From Bugulina stolonifera (lineage: Eukaryota > Bryozoa > Gymnolaemata > Cheilostomatida > Bugulidae): a DNA stretch of 64,000 bases. Where the stretch lies: contig OW285192.1 of NCBI GenBank assembly GCA_935421135.1, positions 8,639,501 through 8,703,500 on the forward strand, given 5' to 3'. Made by a program: the position numbers and the translations under genes. How positions within the stretch are numbered: the first letter of the stretch is position 1; each line of letters starts with the position of its first letter. This document shows, piece after piece, positions 21,321-36,300 of the stretch. The notes below the pieces were generated by a model that searched no databases, was not told the origin of the DNA, and saw only the letters and a list, made by a program, of their open reading frames with translations.

Positions 21321-24300
21321 CTACTTCCATATAGCTGAAGATTTAGTGTTGGAATGTCTTTTAACTTTGGGTTTATCTTTCCCTTTTGCCTGTCTACTGT
21401 TAGCAGATTTCTCTGGACTGGAATGCTTTACTCTTGAGTTACCAACCTGAGAGAAAACACAAGTAGTCTGTAAGTTATATGTCAATCATCAACTATGAGT
21501 ATTTAAGGCATAATATGAATGTTGTAGTCTACACATATACACCCAAGTGTAATGTATAGCAATGCTGTATTATTATCTATGCAACTTAGTTTAACTTTGA
21601 AGTTGCCCTCTCTTAGAGCAAAAATTAGTCGTTGTTCATGAAGTGAGGACAACTCTGAAATAAACATTATTTTCAACTACAACATCATACTACCATGTAC
21701 ATATATACGATAGTATATAGAAGCAGATAATGTACTATCTTATAAACACACAAATAAATAAATGCATGCTCAGCCACATGCGTGTAATTAGTATTGATAG
21801 TTGTAGCTAAACATACACTGTGCTAAAATGAAATCTACTTCTACGGATAATGTATATAATGTACATAATATATATTGTACTGAGGACTGCAGATATACAT
21901 GTGAGGAGGTTGTGTGCTTACTGGACGTTTGTGACTAGATGAAGATGATGTGTTAAAAGTGTCAGTTAAATCTCTCTTAGTGGCAGCAGCGGCAGCAGCA
22001 GTTCTTTTCTGTGGTAAGGAGTTAGCACTGCAATTGTAACTTCAATTAGACACAGCAATCAACAATTAATAGCAACTATTTTAGCACATATACTCTTGTA
22101 GCACATAAACATGTACATGTATACTTGTAGCACATATACATGTATAGGGAGTATTTGGTAAACACAGCAAACGCATAAAATAGGCTTGGTTCAAAACCTT
22201 CCAAAACTTCGGATGACAGGCTATGTCAGTTTGTGAATTTAGAAAGCCTTGACTACAAAGTTAAAAGGGCTGAGGCAAGTGTATGCATGCATAAGTATCA
22301 AATTGTGATGTGTTATGGGGGAATATATAGCAGAGCAAAGCATAACATCAACTGGAAATGAAAAACACAACAATCAAGCTAACTGCATTGCAGAGCAAAA
22401 TACAAATACATCAAACGTGCATGAAGCTACAAAAATTATCATATTAATTTATGCGTGTTACTACAGGTGCACTCATAAACTATAAAATTATGATTCGTAT
22501 TTGTCTTCATCCAGGTGAGAAAGGACAACTCTAAATTTTAATCGAGTGAGATATTGATAGTCTGTGCCAAGAGCAGGCAAATCCACAACCCAGAACCCAG
22601 AACCTAGTGTGTCAATTTCTAACTACACAATTCATTAAAGTGTTTATTTCCCTCTTAGAAAAGAAAGCAGTGATCTAAAGAAATCTGAATTGTTTTCTAC
22701 TTTTGGAGTGAGAAAGCACTTCACCAATGACAAAGTGACTAAAGTAGCACAGGAGCATGGAAGTCCAAAGCTCATTGATAGTTGACCATTAGCAACAAGC
22801 CGGTGGCTTTAAGTTGCTGTTTGCATAATGTGTGGTGGTGAGAATAACTAAAACTAAACTGCGACATTAGACTACTATACAATCAAGACCAATCAACTTA
22901 CAAATCTTTAAGAAAGCCAGTGTGATTGTTAAGAGCCACAGTTTTCAAGTACTCGAGGTACTCAGAAGTAGAGGGCGTCTTACTCTCGCTCCCGTACTTT
23001 GTGATCAAACTGGCTACTTCCTTAGGGTTCACTTTCTTAGATGATCCTTTAACTGGAGGCGTGTAACCATGGCTCAGCACCTCCTGGTGGAACGCTTTCT
23101 TTGGTGAATGAGTCTACAAAAATTAATTTGTGCCAATGAACATAGAAGTAGAATGTTGTATGCCAACGTAGCATGGTCTCTTCAATTATTCTGGGGAGAG
23201 GGGTCTCCAAACCCTCCACCTCTACAAGGCAAATAAGGAGGTATGTATTTTTAGAAATAGAACTAAAATTCCTGCAATAAAAAGTCAACCTACCAATTAC
23301 TCTGGGAAGAGGGGGGTGGGTGAGGCTCAGATGGATGAGAAAATTAACATCGGATAGTTACTTTACACTTTTAATAAAAATAAAGATGTACAGTCAGGCT
23401 TGCGGAACTAACTCGGGTTCATGACAATGTATAATAAAAAAATATGTGTTCAGTAATGCTACACAATGTAATGTCAAATCATGAATCAGTTAAAAATTTA
23501 TTTTCAAATTCCAAGTGTAGCTTAGAACTTATTGACTAAACTGGGACGATGCAACGTACAATACCGTAATGATATTTATGCACATGCGTGTATGTACATG
23601 TATATATAGCATGCGCATGTATATGTATATATAGTATAGATGGTATGTAAACATGTACATTGTATACATGCTGGTTTATGGATAGTCAGTTACTCACAGC
23701 GTCGTGCAGTATAACGGAGTGTTCCTGTAGCCCACTTATCACACTGATATGTGACTCATCCAGGTCTATTCTCGTCTCAATTAGTGGATCACCAACAGAT
23801 CTGTTCAGTAACTGTAATATATACAAATAATATAAAATACATACACATAATATTATACAATTAATATTATACACATAATAAACAATATATACACGTATTT
23901 ATTCAAGATCATCAGAAAACATGGATTCTGAATGAAAATATGATAAAACCCATAATTGATAGATTCGATGGAAACCAATTCAAGACTTATCATGTAATGG
24001 GAATCTGCAGATATAAGACCAGAGATTGTAATATACTTCACCTTCTTTATATAGTCTTGTAGCTCTGCCTGACGTCTGTGTCTGTATTGAGAGTCGTTCT
24101 CTCCCCTGAAATGTGAGAATGCAATACTGCCATTATTAAAGTGCACGCTACAGTCCTACAGTTGTACAACGTAACATGACACCTACATGTATGTTCATTG
24201 TACATAACATAGTAGACATAACATCACATTTGTACGTTTTACTTACAGTAGTAGATATAACATTACATGTGCACACACTACTTACAGATCATAGGTTTCT

Positions 24301-27300
24301 GTGGTAGATATTACACTCCCGCTGTCATCATGATCTTTTTCATCATCAACCTTTCTGTCTGGTTTATCTGACTCCTTGCACTGTTGCCTGTGTCTCTCAT
24401 ACTGCTGGTGGTACTGGTTGAGTACCTCCTGGGACTCCCCTACCTCCTTATTGTAACCTGATTTCATTGCAGGTTGAGCTTCAGCTGAAGAGGACAGATT
24501 ACTAACGTCCCCACTTGTGTCTGTGTTTGTAGTCACATTTGAATCCTCAGCTAGAAAAGAAGATAGCATATTACTGATGACAAAACTGAATTAGCCGATA
24601 CTTGGAATATGTTTGAAAGGCCTCTATATACAAAATACAAATCATATCAAAATGTCAGAATTTCAAAAGTGCTCAACATTGAACTGTTCATATTGTATAC
24701 ACTGCGTAGCTAGTAATATTTTAGTTTACTTGACATGTCACTTGCAGGCAACTTTGGTTCAAAACGCTAGAAAGCATAAATAAATACGCATACATGCACA
24801 AGAGCTTTGATCTATTTGGAGGATACAATATATTGATATTCTGAATATGACCCTATTAGAAACATCTGCCACTTGCTGGTAATCTGTTGAGTGACTCACT
24901 TTGAACTGCTGGTGTGTCGGGTGTCATCTGAGGTGCTGGTGGTCTGACAGGTGGGGCAGGTGATAGTTCCTTGTCAGGTGCTCTAAAAGCCTTTGCTGAT
25001 GCATATGGATCAGCATAGGTAGGTGGTTGTGTGTGCAGAGCTAAATATAGAGGGATATTATTTTTAAAAGTTGCAAGTATTTAATGGTATGCCAATCTAG
25101 TTGTATGTCTGATCCTCCAGAAAATAGAGAGAAAAATATCTTGGACTGTTTAACTAGAGGCGATTTGCAACAAACAGAGAACACGGCATACTCACCAGTG
25201 TTACAGTGAACACCCTATACTAACTAGTGGTACTATAGTGAACACCCTATAATTATTAGTAATACAGTGAACACCCCATACTTACTAGTGGTACGAAGCA
25301 AGTGAGACGTTCGACTGGAAGGTCTACTAGATGGTCGGCTGTAGTTAGACGAGGGTTTAGCCTGAAACATACAGCATGACAAATAGTGGGTACAGACAGT
25401 GGCTAACTTGTACTTTGTACAATAAATTTAGAACTGTACAAGATGATAATCCCACCAATATACGCAAAGTAATACGTGTTGAATCTCGTTCATCACTAGA
25501 AGACATATCATGTCATGTCTCCACTAGATGGAGCTAATCTACACATACCCATATCCACTAGATGGGGCTGTTCTACACATACTGTAATCTGCTAGAGGGC
25601 ATTAGACTACACGTATCTGCATCCACTAGGGGGAGTTATACTACACCTACCCATATGATACATCCACTAGGGGGAGCTATACTACACGTACCTATATGAT
25701 ACATCAACTAGGGGGAGTTATACTACACCTACCCATATGATACATCCACTAGGGGGAGTTATACTACACCTACCCATATGATACATCCACTAGGGGGAGT
25801 TATACTACACCTACCCATATGATACATCCACTAGGGGGAGTTATACTACACCTACCCATATGATACACCCACTAGGGGGAGCTATACTACACGTACCCAT
25901 ATGATACATCCACTAGGGGGAGTTATACTACACGTACCTATATGATACATCCACTAGGGGGAGTTATACTACACATACCCATATGATACATCCACTAAGG
26001 GGAGTTATACTACACATACCCATATGATACATCTACTAGGGGGAGTTATACTACACCTACCCATATGATACACCCACTAGGGGGAGCTATACTACACGTA
26101 CCCATATGATACATCCACTAGGGGGAGTTATACTACACATACCTATATGATACATCCACTAAGGGGAGTTATACTACACATACCCATATGATACATCTAC
26201 TAGGGGGAGTTATACTACACCTACCCATATGATACATCCACTAGGGGGAGCTATACTACACGTACCCATATGATACATCCACTAGGGGGAGCTATACTAC
26301 ACATACCTGAGTTCCAACTGTACCTAATAAGGAAAGTACAGCCTGTAGACGACTTGTTAGATCTTCAGTTTGACTCTCCGCAGCCTCTTTCTGGGACAGA
26401 GTGTCCTCTAACTCGCGTTTAGTGTCATCAAGAGCTGACTCAGTAGATTTAACCTGAAATCATTCACAATGAATCAGTAGAATAACCAACCAACTCAAAC
26501 ACGACATGAAAAAACAATCGTTTTATTAATAAAAATGTTATTTCTTTCGATTTTCGGCTTTTATCCATCTAGCATAATATAATATAGCATAATAATGAAT
26601 AATATAATATATGCTATAATATAATATAGCATATATAATATAGCATTTCACTATATGCTATAAAATAATATAGCATTTCACTATATGCTATAATATAATA
26701 TAGCATACTTAGTGAAATATGAAACTATATGTAATGATGAATCTTACCCGATCTTCATATTGTGTTTTAACTCTGCCCAATTCATTTGTAAACCTTTCTC
26801 TCATTGCACCTAAAATAGTGCACCAGGACATGCAGAGCAAATTTTTCATAATAAAATAGGCTGTAAAAATGATACAAGTTTATTGACAAACACCCATAAA
26901 CCTAGAAGTTGTACATTCGTGAGGTTGAAGGGAAGCAATGTGTGGGAAAGAAAGGTAAATGCTTGTGTTACTCGTAGCTTAGCCAATAAAATCACATGTT
27001 CCAGAATAGTAGTAAGCACAGGTAGAAACTGACCAAGCTGTCTGTTATGCTCTGCTACTACGTCAGCCAGCTGTCTCTGGTGAGCCTGCTGTAAGTTGAT
27101 CTCATTGTCTGCCATTCTCTTCAGCCCATCGTCCTTAGCCTGTGAAACCTACACAAAAGGTAAAGCTGTGAAATAAAACGCTATCTACTCCTTACTTGTG
27201 ATTGCAGTATCTTTGAACCAAAGGTTACCAACGTATAAGTCTACATATGCAATTACATGTATGTATAGTATTTGTACATACCCTCAGCTCTAATTCAATG

Positions 27301-30300
27301 CGTAGTTTAGACTCGAGCTGTCGCAACGAATTCTCATGCTTGGCATCAGTTAACTCCAGCAAAGACTGCAATCTCTCAACCTCTTTAGACTTCGCACTTA
27401 CTAGATGACGCTGTGCTTCTGCTTCCTGCTCAAATCTCCGAGCCTTGGCATCTAGTTCTTCAATTTTATCAGCCTGAGCCTTTGTCCTTGCCTAGAAATA
27501 AAAGAATCATGTTATTTTAAATAATTATATGAAGTTTACACTTTTATCTCAAGAACAAAATTAAATATATATTCAACTATTTATAACCTAATCCCATATG
27601 TAATAAAAAAAATTCAAATCATAAATTATGTAGAAAAATTGTCATTGAGCAAAATTTTAAAAATGCATCGGCCGGGAATTGAACCCGGGCCTCCCGCGTG
27701 GCAGGCGAGAATTCTACCACTGAACCACCGATGCTTGATGCTGACTAATCTAATGTTATGAATGAGGCCAGGCGATGCAGCAACGTGTTCATTCGAGCAT
27801 CCAGAGTATTAGAATAAAACATGCAGTCGATAAGAGCTTACCAGGACAAAAGCCAAAATGCTCATTCAGGAGACCAGTAATGCTAATATTTGTCCACCTA
27901 CTTGAACGTCCAATGCATAGCCTGCACATTAGATTATTTGATAATTTGGTGTATCAAATTGCACACTGCAAATAAGATATTATAATATTTCGAATTAGAA
28001 TTGTAATACTGTTTAGTTTCTGTCACTGATTCCCAAGTTTCTGCCATACTAGTGTAGGAATATCCACACAGAACAGGGAATACTGTATTACTTACTGCTT
28101 CCTGTTCCAGCACGGCTATCTGTACGCTCGTTATCTCATTTATCTTACTCAGCAGCTCTTCCTCCCTGCCTTTGAAATGCTCCCTTTCCTGAAAGTAATA
28201 AAAATTATATAATATTATCCATAGATCTACCTTGACTATCCAGTCACTCTGTAACATGGATGGCCGTTGGTATAAACTAAATTGCCATGTTCCATTTATA
28301 TGCCATGGAATCACATTTGTATTTGATGAAATATGCTTTCATCAAATATATTTCCAAGGTTATACAGGTAATTTAGTTAACGCAATCATGTAGATATAAA
28401 TGGTAGACGCTGCAACAAATACCCAAACAAATCAACAAACAAACCTGCTCCACAGCTGACTGAAGGCTAGCCAGTTGTTTCTCCACCTGAACTCTGCCCT
28501 CTGTAGCCTGAGCAATCTCTACTTCTAGCCTCAGTACCTTCTCCTCTTCCCTAGCCAAACTGTTCTTCACATCAGTCAGCTCCTCTTGGCATTTGGTGAA
28601 CTAAAGGCACATGCATGTACTACATAGTATAATTATTTATTTACCTGCTAGAAGTGACTATATGACTATATAATTATCTAATATTTTCAAAGATATTACT
28701 TGGACCACTACAGTCCAATCAGATGATTACTTACATAGGCCTACATGTACAAGGATATTATCAACAACACAGCAGCATAGTAACCATAATATACATGCAC
28801 AGATAACTTGGCATTATTCTTTATTACATACATATGCACCCATACATGTACATGACCATGTGCATACATATATAAATGTGCATATACCCTGTAAATGTAC
28901 ATGTATATGTATGAATGCGCATTTTTACAATAATATACTATAGGATTTCTGTAACAGAGACATGCTACCGTACTATATAACAGTCTATATTAGCCAAAAG
29001 TACTCTAGAGGATGGTTTTGTAAATGTGCCCAATACAAGCACATGGGACTTATGGTCACATGAATTTCCCTTCTAGATAATATACAGTCATCAACATGGA
29101 CATGGTGCTATTTGACAGCAATGCAGCCATAACACACATCTGGTCCTTCAAGTGATATCTATAAATAATGGTTTTTCATTTTACCTGAGTACAGTATAAC
29201 AAAACAATAATATACTTGTATTTAGAGCACCTGTTCCACCTAAATGTATAGTCTTTATATTATTACACACATATAAATATATAGAGTACCTGTTCATTAG
29301 ATTCTCTAGCAAAATCTCTACTTGTATCCTTTTCTCTCTTCAGATCCTCCACAGCATGATTCAGATCTGCTGCTAAAGAGTTAGAATACAGCTTCTGCTC
29401 CTCCAGTTCTCCCTGTAGCCTATTGTGAATTTATGTAAATTTATTATAATTATGATAAATGGAAAAGAACGACTTTGACACTTTTGAACTGAAAATATTG
29501 ACAAAGGAACGTAGTGCTATTATAATTAGCTTGACAAACTATCAACCTACACCAGTGGTTGTGAAATACTGGAGTATCACATTCTTACCTGTGAATATTC
29601 ATAGTAAGTGAGTCAATTTTCTGCTTAGTTTCATGTTCATACTTCTGCCAACCATTAACAACATCATCTAGATTCTGCAAAAAGGATGCCAGTAGCATAT
29701 TTACTGTTTCATGAGTAGTTTGCAAAAATAAAAAACGGGCTAAATAAATCTCCATACTCCACTCCAGGGTCTCTATTTGGTAATTACTGTAGCAGTGGTA
29801 ATTGTACAAACACCCACAATTCCGGGCTTGAACCAGAACAACCAACAGCATCACTCACAGTTGGCCAACCACCCTCCAACATCACCCAATTCAGACATAA
29901 TTATATAACATTCATACTCCACTGGGTCTAGAGCCAGTGGAATCCAAAACTTGAGTCAAGTAAAAGTCGAGTCTTCACAAAAATGAGAAGTCGAGCAAGT
30001 CGTGACAGTTGTGGTCTATAACCAATATCCTGTAGAATTTGTACAGCATATATTTACAGTGTGAGCATAACATATATAGATTTTTTTCCCAAATTGTTCA
30101 CAGTTAAACCAAATATCCATAAACTATGTAAGATATATAGACTCCTTCCTAAAGATTATCAATTTTTAAGTTTGTAGTGACATATTACAGTTCTGCACAG
30201 TTCAAATTATATCATCGGAGGAGACAACTCCGAAAACAAAATGACTAATTCCACTGATATGTAAGGTTGTGTAGTAGGCAGTCAATTTCAGTATATCTGC

Positions 30301-33300
30301 TATATTACAGCAGCAGTTCCTAAAAAGTCAACTAGTCTACAAACTGTACTCTTTGAAATAAATGAACGGAGGGGGCAACTCCTAAAACAATGATTGATTT
30401 GCACTGCTATAATGTTGTGTGGTAATGCAGTGCATTCAGTTATTTTCTACTATAACAATTATAGTAGAAGCTTCTACCTGGTCTAACTTCTTCATCATAC
30501 TGTCTTTCTGTTTGAGTGTAGAGGTAAGATGGTGGAGACGATCCTTTGACTCGAGTAGCTGTGATTGAAGCTCATGCTTATCGGCCTCTATCTGCTTCCT
30601 CAAGTTCCTCTCACGAGTCAATTGATCTCTCAAGAGCTGATTCTCTGCGTTGATAGTCGACTCGATTCTCAAGCTGACATTTTCAGCTCTAAATACCACA
30701 CAAGGCCATGTTACATACCACAAACAATGTTAGGCTACGTGTACATATGCTGCACCTGACAGTATAAATTTTCACTATCATGGATGCATGTGCTAATTCT
30801 TGACCGCTGGTATACTGACAACACACCAGATAACTTCTCACTGTTTTCATATGCACTTAACAGACTCATTTTATTTATTCTTTTAAAATATTTTCATAAC
30901 AGCTGTTATCAAAATACTAAGAAATAAATAAACAAAATACATGTACATCTATGACTACTCTTTAAAGAATTAACGTTATTTAATATTTCCTTGGTTTGGC
31001 GCTGTATTATAAAAGGAGTACCTGTGAGAAGTGTCAAGCATCAGTTCTTGGGCAGTATCCACCTCGTCACTCATTAACTTCCTTAATCCACTTCTGACGG
31101 ACTGTAAACCCTTGATATATGTACTGGGCGTGCTCACATTGCCACTACTCGCCTGTAATCAGTAGTTACAGTAGCATCCATAGTTACAATATTTACAGTA
31201 GTATCAGCAGTTACAGTAGTATTAGTAATTACAGTAGTATCAGTAGTTACAGTAGTATTAGTAGTATCAGCAGTTACAGTAATATCAGTAGTTACAGTAG
31301 TATCAGTAGTTACAGTAATATCAGTAGTATCAGTAGTTACAGTAGTATCAGCAGTTACAGTAGTATCAATAGTTACAGTAGCATCAGTAGTTACAGTAGT
31401 ATCAATAGTTACAGTAATATCAATAGTTACAGTAGTATTAGTAGTTACAGTAATATCAGTAGTTACAGTAGTATCAGCAGTTACAGTAGTATCAGCAGTT
31501 ACAGTAGCATCAGTAGTTACAGTAGTATCAGTAGTTACAGTAGTATCAGTAGTTACAGGTCATAAGCCCCTTATATATAAAATGTATATACGAACGTGTC
31601 TCTAATCAGAAATTGCTTGAGGATAACAACAGTTTTTACACATAATTTTGCCTAATCTTTACTAATACATGTACACGTGAATGTACACCTACTCCTATTC
31701 TACAGATAAGACATTATAATTTTAAACATCTGATAGTATATATATTATTCAGAAGATGTTGACTTACAAATTATTCAACTAAAAATATTCATGCAATTGT
31801 TTCAAATTTGGGAGAGCTGGATATCTATTAAACCATTTCATTAGGCCTGCTAGGAGTTTCATAACCCAATCTTCATATAGCATAGAGCTCTTTTTAGCAG
31901 TAGGCAAAACCTTTATATTTATGTAATTATTCAGATAGCCTCAACTTAAAAATACACAATAGACGAGAAGATTGGCTATCTTACATGTCCATCTGCTGCC
32001 GCTGGTGGCTGCCGCTGTTCTGCAGCGTATAGTCTGCTAGGAGACAGATCTCTCAGTGGTTCCCTCCTCTGGTGTTTGTGTGGAGTACTAGACATGGGGC
32101 CGTACCTTTCAGCAGACGTCTGTCTACCTGCATTGAGCATCGGAGTTGTTGATACGAATAAACATGAAGTATGTATCACTCATCAATCAAAAGCATGCTA
32201 AATGAGTCCCTTATGTCGAATTACTGCTACCTGTCTAGCTTGTGCATCACAAACAATCAATGAAAAAAGAAACAATATGCATCTTTTATACTCCACTCTT
32301 TCTATGACCACAGAGCTGATAGAATTTCATTAAAACTGTGAACTCTCAGAACAAATGTTAGTTAAAACTGCTAAGAAGTTACTTCAAGCAACACTGGTGA
32401 CACATTCATACTATGGTTACAGTAATAACAAATAAAGTAAGAGGTCAGTGGGAATTTCCAAATTATATGATGTGATCTTCTTACCTTTCTCAGGAGTGGC
32501 GTACATGTCAGTGAACTGGTGAGGTGAGTGAGTACTCGCTGACTTGCCAGCTGGATCATGGCCACTAGATACAGCAGCCATTCTATCAGCCGTTACTCTG
32601 TGTGACGGGTGATACAGACCATGTGACGTAGCATCTATGAACTCATTAGTCAGCTGAAATGTAGTAAAATTACTTTATCCAAAATGTAAAACATGAACAA
32701 AACGGATTTTCACGAGTGAGCTGTGGGTTTAGATAGCACAGGTAGCCATGAACTGATAGTAACACTGCGCATGTAATTACTAGTTATTCTGCAAGAATAG
32801 GTTGAAGATACACCCACTTGTCTAGCAATTATCTTATTATCTACAAGTACATGTACGCGTAAATATAAATGCAACAGGAACAGGAATTACCTTTGCTCTC
32901 CACATGTTAGTATTATTCCTTAGAATAAACACAATTTCCAGATAATACATGTAGTGCATATATTTACCACATATCTAAATAGGAGTTTATGGAGCATACA
33001 TACAAAACGTAGTACACATGGCGTACATATTGTGTATATTGTACACAAAATGAATTACACATTGTTCATACAAAAAGGCAAAACTTTCAAGAGAAAGCAA
33101 CTACCAACTACAATGTAATATTATATTGCACATCACCAGCTAAATAGATATGCAAATGCAATGAACAATAACAACAAATAGACTAAAATCTACATCTACT
33201 AAGGCTAAGTCACACGTCACCTGCAGAAGGAGAGAAAGCTTCCACTTGGCTACATGCCTCTACGTTAAGTCGCCAAAGCAAGAATAAACAAACATTCTAA

Positions 33301-36300
33301 TCGACTAAATCACACGAACTAACTAAGCATTACGTGAATTCTATGGAGTAAAAATAAACTCAGAGTGCGACATTACATCTAAGATATAGGTCTAGCTGAA
33401 ACAATGTTGATATAATACCTGTTTAGCAGGGTGCCTCAGCTGTGGGCAGAAAGTAATTGTATTACAATTAAAAACAAAGAGACAAATTGTTTTCATTTTT
33501 AAGCATCGTTAGCTAGAGTGCTTAGGTATGAATTTGCATAACCGTTGAACTGGATTTGAAAAACTCCTAACAAAACACTATTCACAATTGAATAAATCCG
33601 GAAATATGTGTGTGATGTAGATAAAATTCCTTTCCATTATTACGCAAGGCTGCACCACAGTTTGTCTGCAGATTGCAGCTTTAGTCAGGAACATATAACC
33701 CTAGCTGTTCAGTCCACACAGCTTACCCATTTTTAAGAATAAAAGCAAAATATATAAGATGTACTTATACTTTAGTGCATAATAGGAGTGCAGTAGATCA
33801 GGTCGGGTTCCGATGTGCTCCCAAGAAAAGCTAGGTACGTTGGTAATTGGCCATAGCAGAACTTGGCTTAAAAATATTTTTGGTACCTTGAGATCTACAG
33901 TACTTATCAACATATTCACCTCTTTCATGAGATGGTTCTGAACCTAGGCAGACTCCAGTAAACCCTCGACTGTGTAAAATGCTACTTCTGCTGAATGCAT
34001 TGAACTAGATGAAGCACCATCTTATGCAGACAAGGTTAGAAAACTCCAAGTACTTTATTTGGAATCAACAGCCAGTGAGTGAGTATGATTACTATTTTGT
34101 TTGATCTCATTGATATGTGAAGGATTTGGAACCCAGGCTATTACGTTCTACTTAATTACAGTGTTCTGTTCACACTAGTGGTGCATCATCCCAAGGTTCC
34201 AAAGGCTGGTTTGGTATGATGATGTTTTACAGGAGGACCTGGCACAAATTATCAGCATATCACCAATATACACCGGCCTCCTGTTCATGGAGGCTAGGGA
34301 CCCAGGCTACATCATACCTGAGGTTCAGCAGGCAACACTTACTTTTGTTCTAATCTCCTGTGCTTTCTTCTCTCTCCCACTTCTGGAGAGAAGTGGAGAA
34401 TTTGACCTTCTCTTCTCTCCATCAAATGCTAGCTTCTTCCTGCTACTCGTACCATTACCATAACCTGTGGTCCTACAATGTATCATAGAATTTTGAGAGA
34501 CAGGATCTACTAAAACCAATATCTCTATATCAAAACAGCAGAGTAGTAGCGTAATAATTATGGAGATGCGAGTTGCAACCTTTGTTTTTATAGCATTGGG
34601 CAGATAAACATAAAATGAAGGGATGAAATCTCTTTCCAATCATAGACCAAAATACTAATTAGTATATGATTTCATCCAGCATGACAGAATGATGTCTACA
34701 TACATCAACGGATGTAGACATCCTTCACGATTTGTCAATATACTGTTTAGTGTATAATATGATTACACTATAAACCAATGAGGGTATATTTATTCCAGTA
34801 TAGAGTCAGGTGAATTAAATGAAACTTACATTATTGTGATATAGCTTGATGATAGCTAAAGAAGCTAAAGCTAAAAGTAAAGCTGAGGAACTATACTGTA
34901 CGGCACAGTAGTTATCTGGACTGTACACTGGTGAGATCCACATGTCGCTATAGTTCATCACTAATAGAAAGAGTTAATGTATACATACTGTATATAGAGC
35001 CTATAATAAGTACCTGAAGTAGTGTCTTGGCTGGGTACCACCACATTGCTATACACAACTATAACTACATGTATGGAGAAATATCCGGTGGGTGACTATT
35101 CTGACCAAAGAAGTTCAATTACCTGGCTAGTGGAGAGCTTGATCTAGACCGGTTCCCCGAATATGGATGGCGGTGATGAGGGGACAGGGTCACATGAGGA
35201 GGGAGAGGACTCAAACTTCTTGAACGTCTGCCAGACTCAGAGTTGGTAGGTGAGGCTAAGATACTCTCTGCAAACTTTATGTGTTCCTGAATCACTGTGA
35301 TCGGCTGCATTGTTCTAAAGTTCAAAATTTGAAATCATTGATTGAGTATGAACAAATCCGAAGATTCAAAATCTTACTGCTTATTCACAAAAATTACATG
35401 CAGGCCCACCCCCACATGTGTGCAAGTCCAATGCGCTGTCGTGTGTTGGGATTCCCAACACACAATAACGCAACTTGGGAACCTTTTTAGCCGCATCACA
35501 ATTTATACATTGACATACATGTAAGAAATGTAGCATGTAGTGACACCAAAATTAATATACTAAATACAACTGTATAGAACGAGTTCGAGAAATACTCAGA
35601 ATCTTCAACACAATGGGCTGCATTTAGCGCAGCGAAATGAAAAGTATAAGAATATTTAGCTCTTCGAAAATAGTAGTTGTGTTTCCAGTATTGCATGGTA
35701 ATTTGAACATAATATTAAGTCTATTCACATGTTTTGATCTGTGCATATCTTGTTTTAAGGTGGAACTTCTATTTATTATAGGCAACGATTAAGCTTAGAA
35801 CAATTGCAAATGTTGGAATTTATACTATCATAACTGTATTAATGTTAATATTAAAATGGGTAATATATAACTGACAGATACAACGTACATTACTATCAAA
35901 TCCTACCTGCCACCATGAGGTGATCCAGTATTCACATGCAACGGTTGAGTCCTCCCATTCTCTTTCTCCTTGGTAGCTGCTAACTGTCTTTCCATCCTCT
36001 CCTGGTCAGCTTTACGCTGCTCAGCTCTCTCTGCATCTCTCTTGTTCAGAAGGATACTTAGATGGTGTCTCTCGTCTGATTCCTCCACCAACTTCTCGTA
36101 ACTCTTGTTCGCCAAGTCCAGAGCTTCTCTGGCCGAGTCTGTGTAGTGCACTCTCACCCGGCTATATTAGAGTGAAGGTGACATGGTCATGTGACATTTA
36201 TATCAATCAAAATATTTCCAAGACCATGGTTTGGTACAACAGATGTAGCAGAACTGAACATAGATACCTTGTAATTGGTGCTGCAAGAAAGTTGAAAAGT

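Noticed and set aside
25560..26306. CRISPR-like array
   Set aside because: Units are contiguous 41 bp repeats with no variable spacers, in a eukaryotic intron.
31119..31565. 148-residue Ser/Tyr/Ile ORF on the plus strand
   Set aside because: It is the 18 bp minisatellite read in frame; CNTROB runs on the other strand here.
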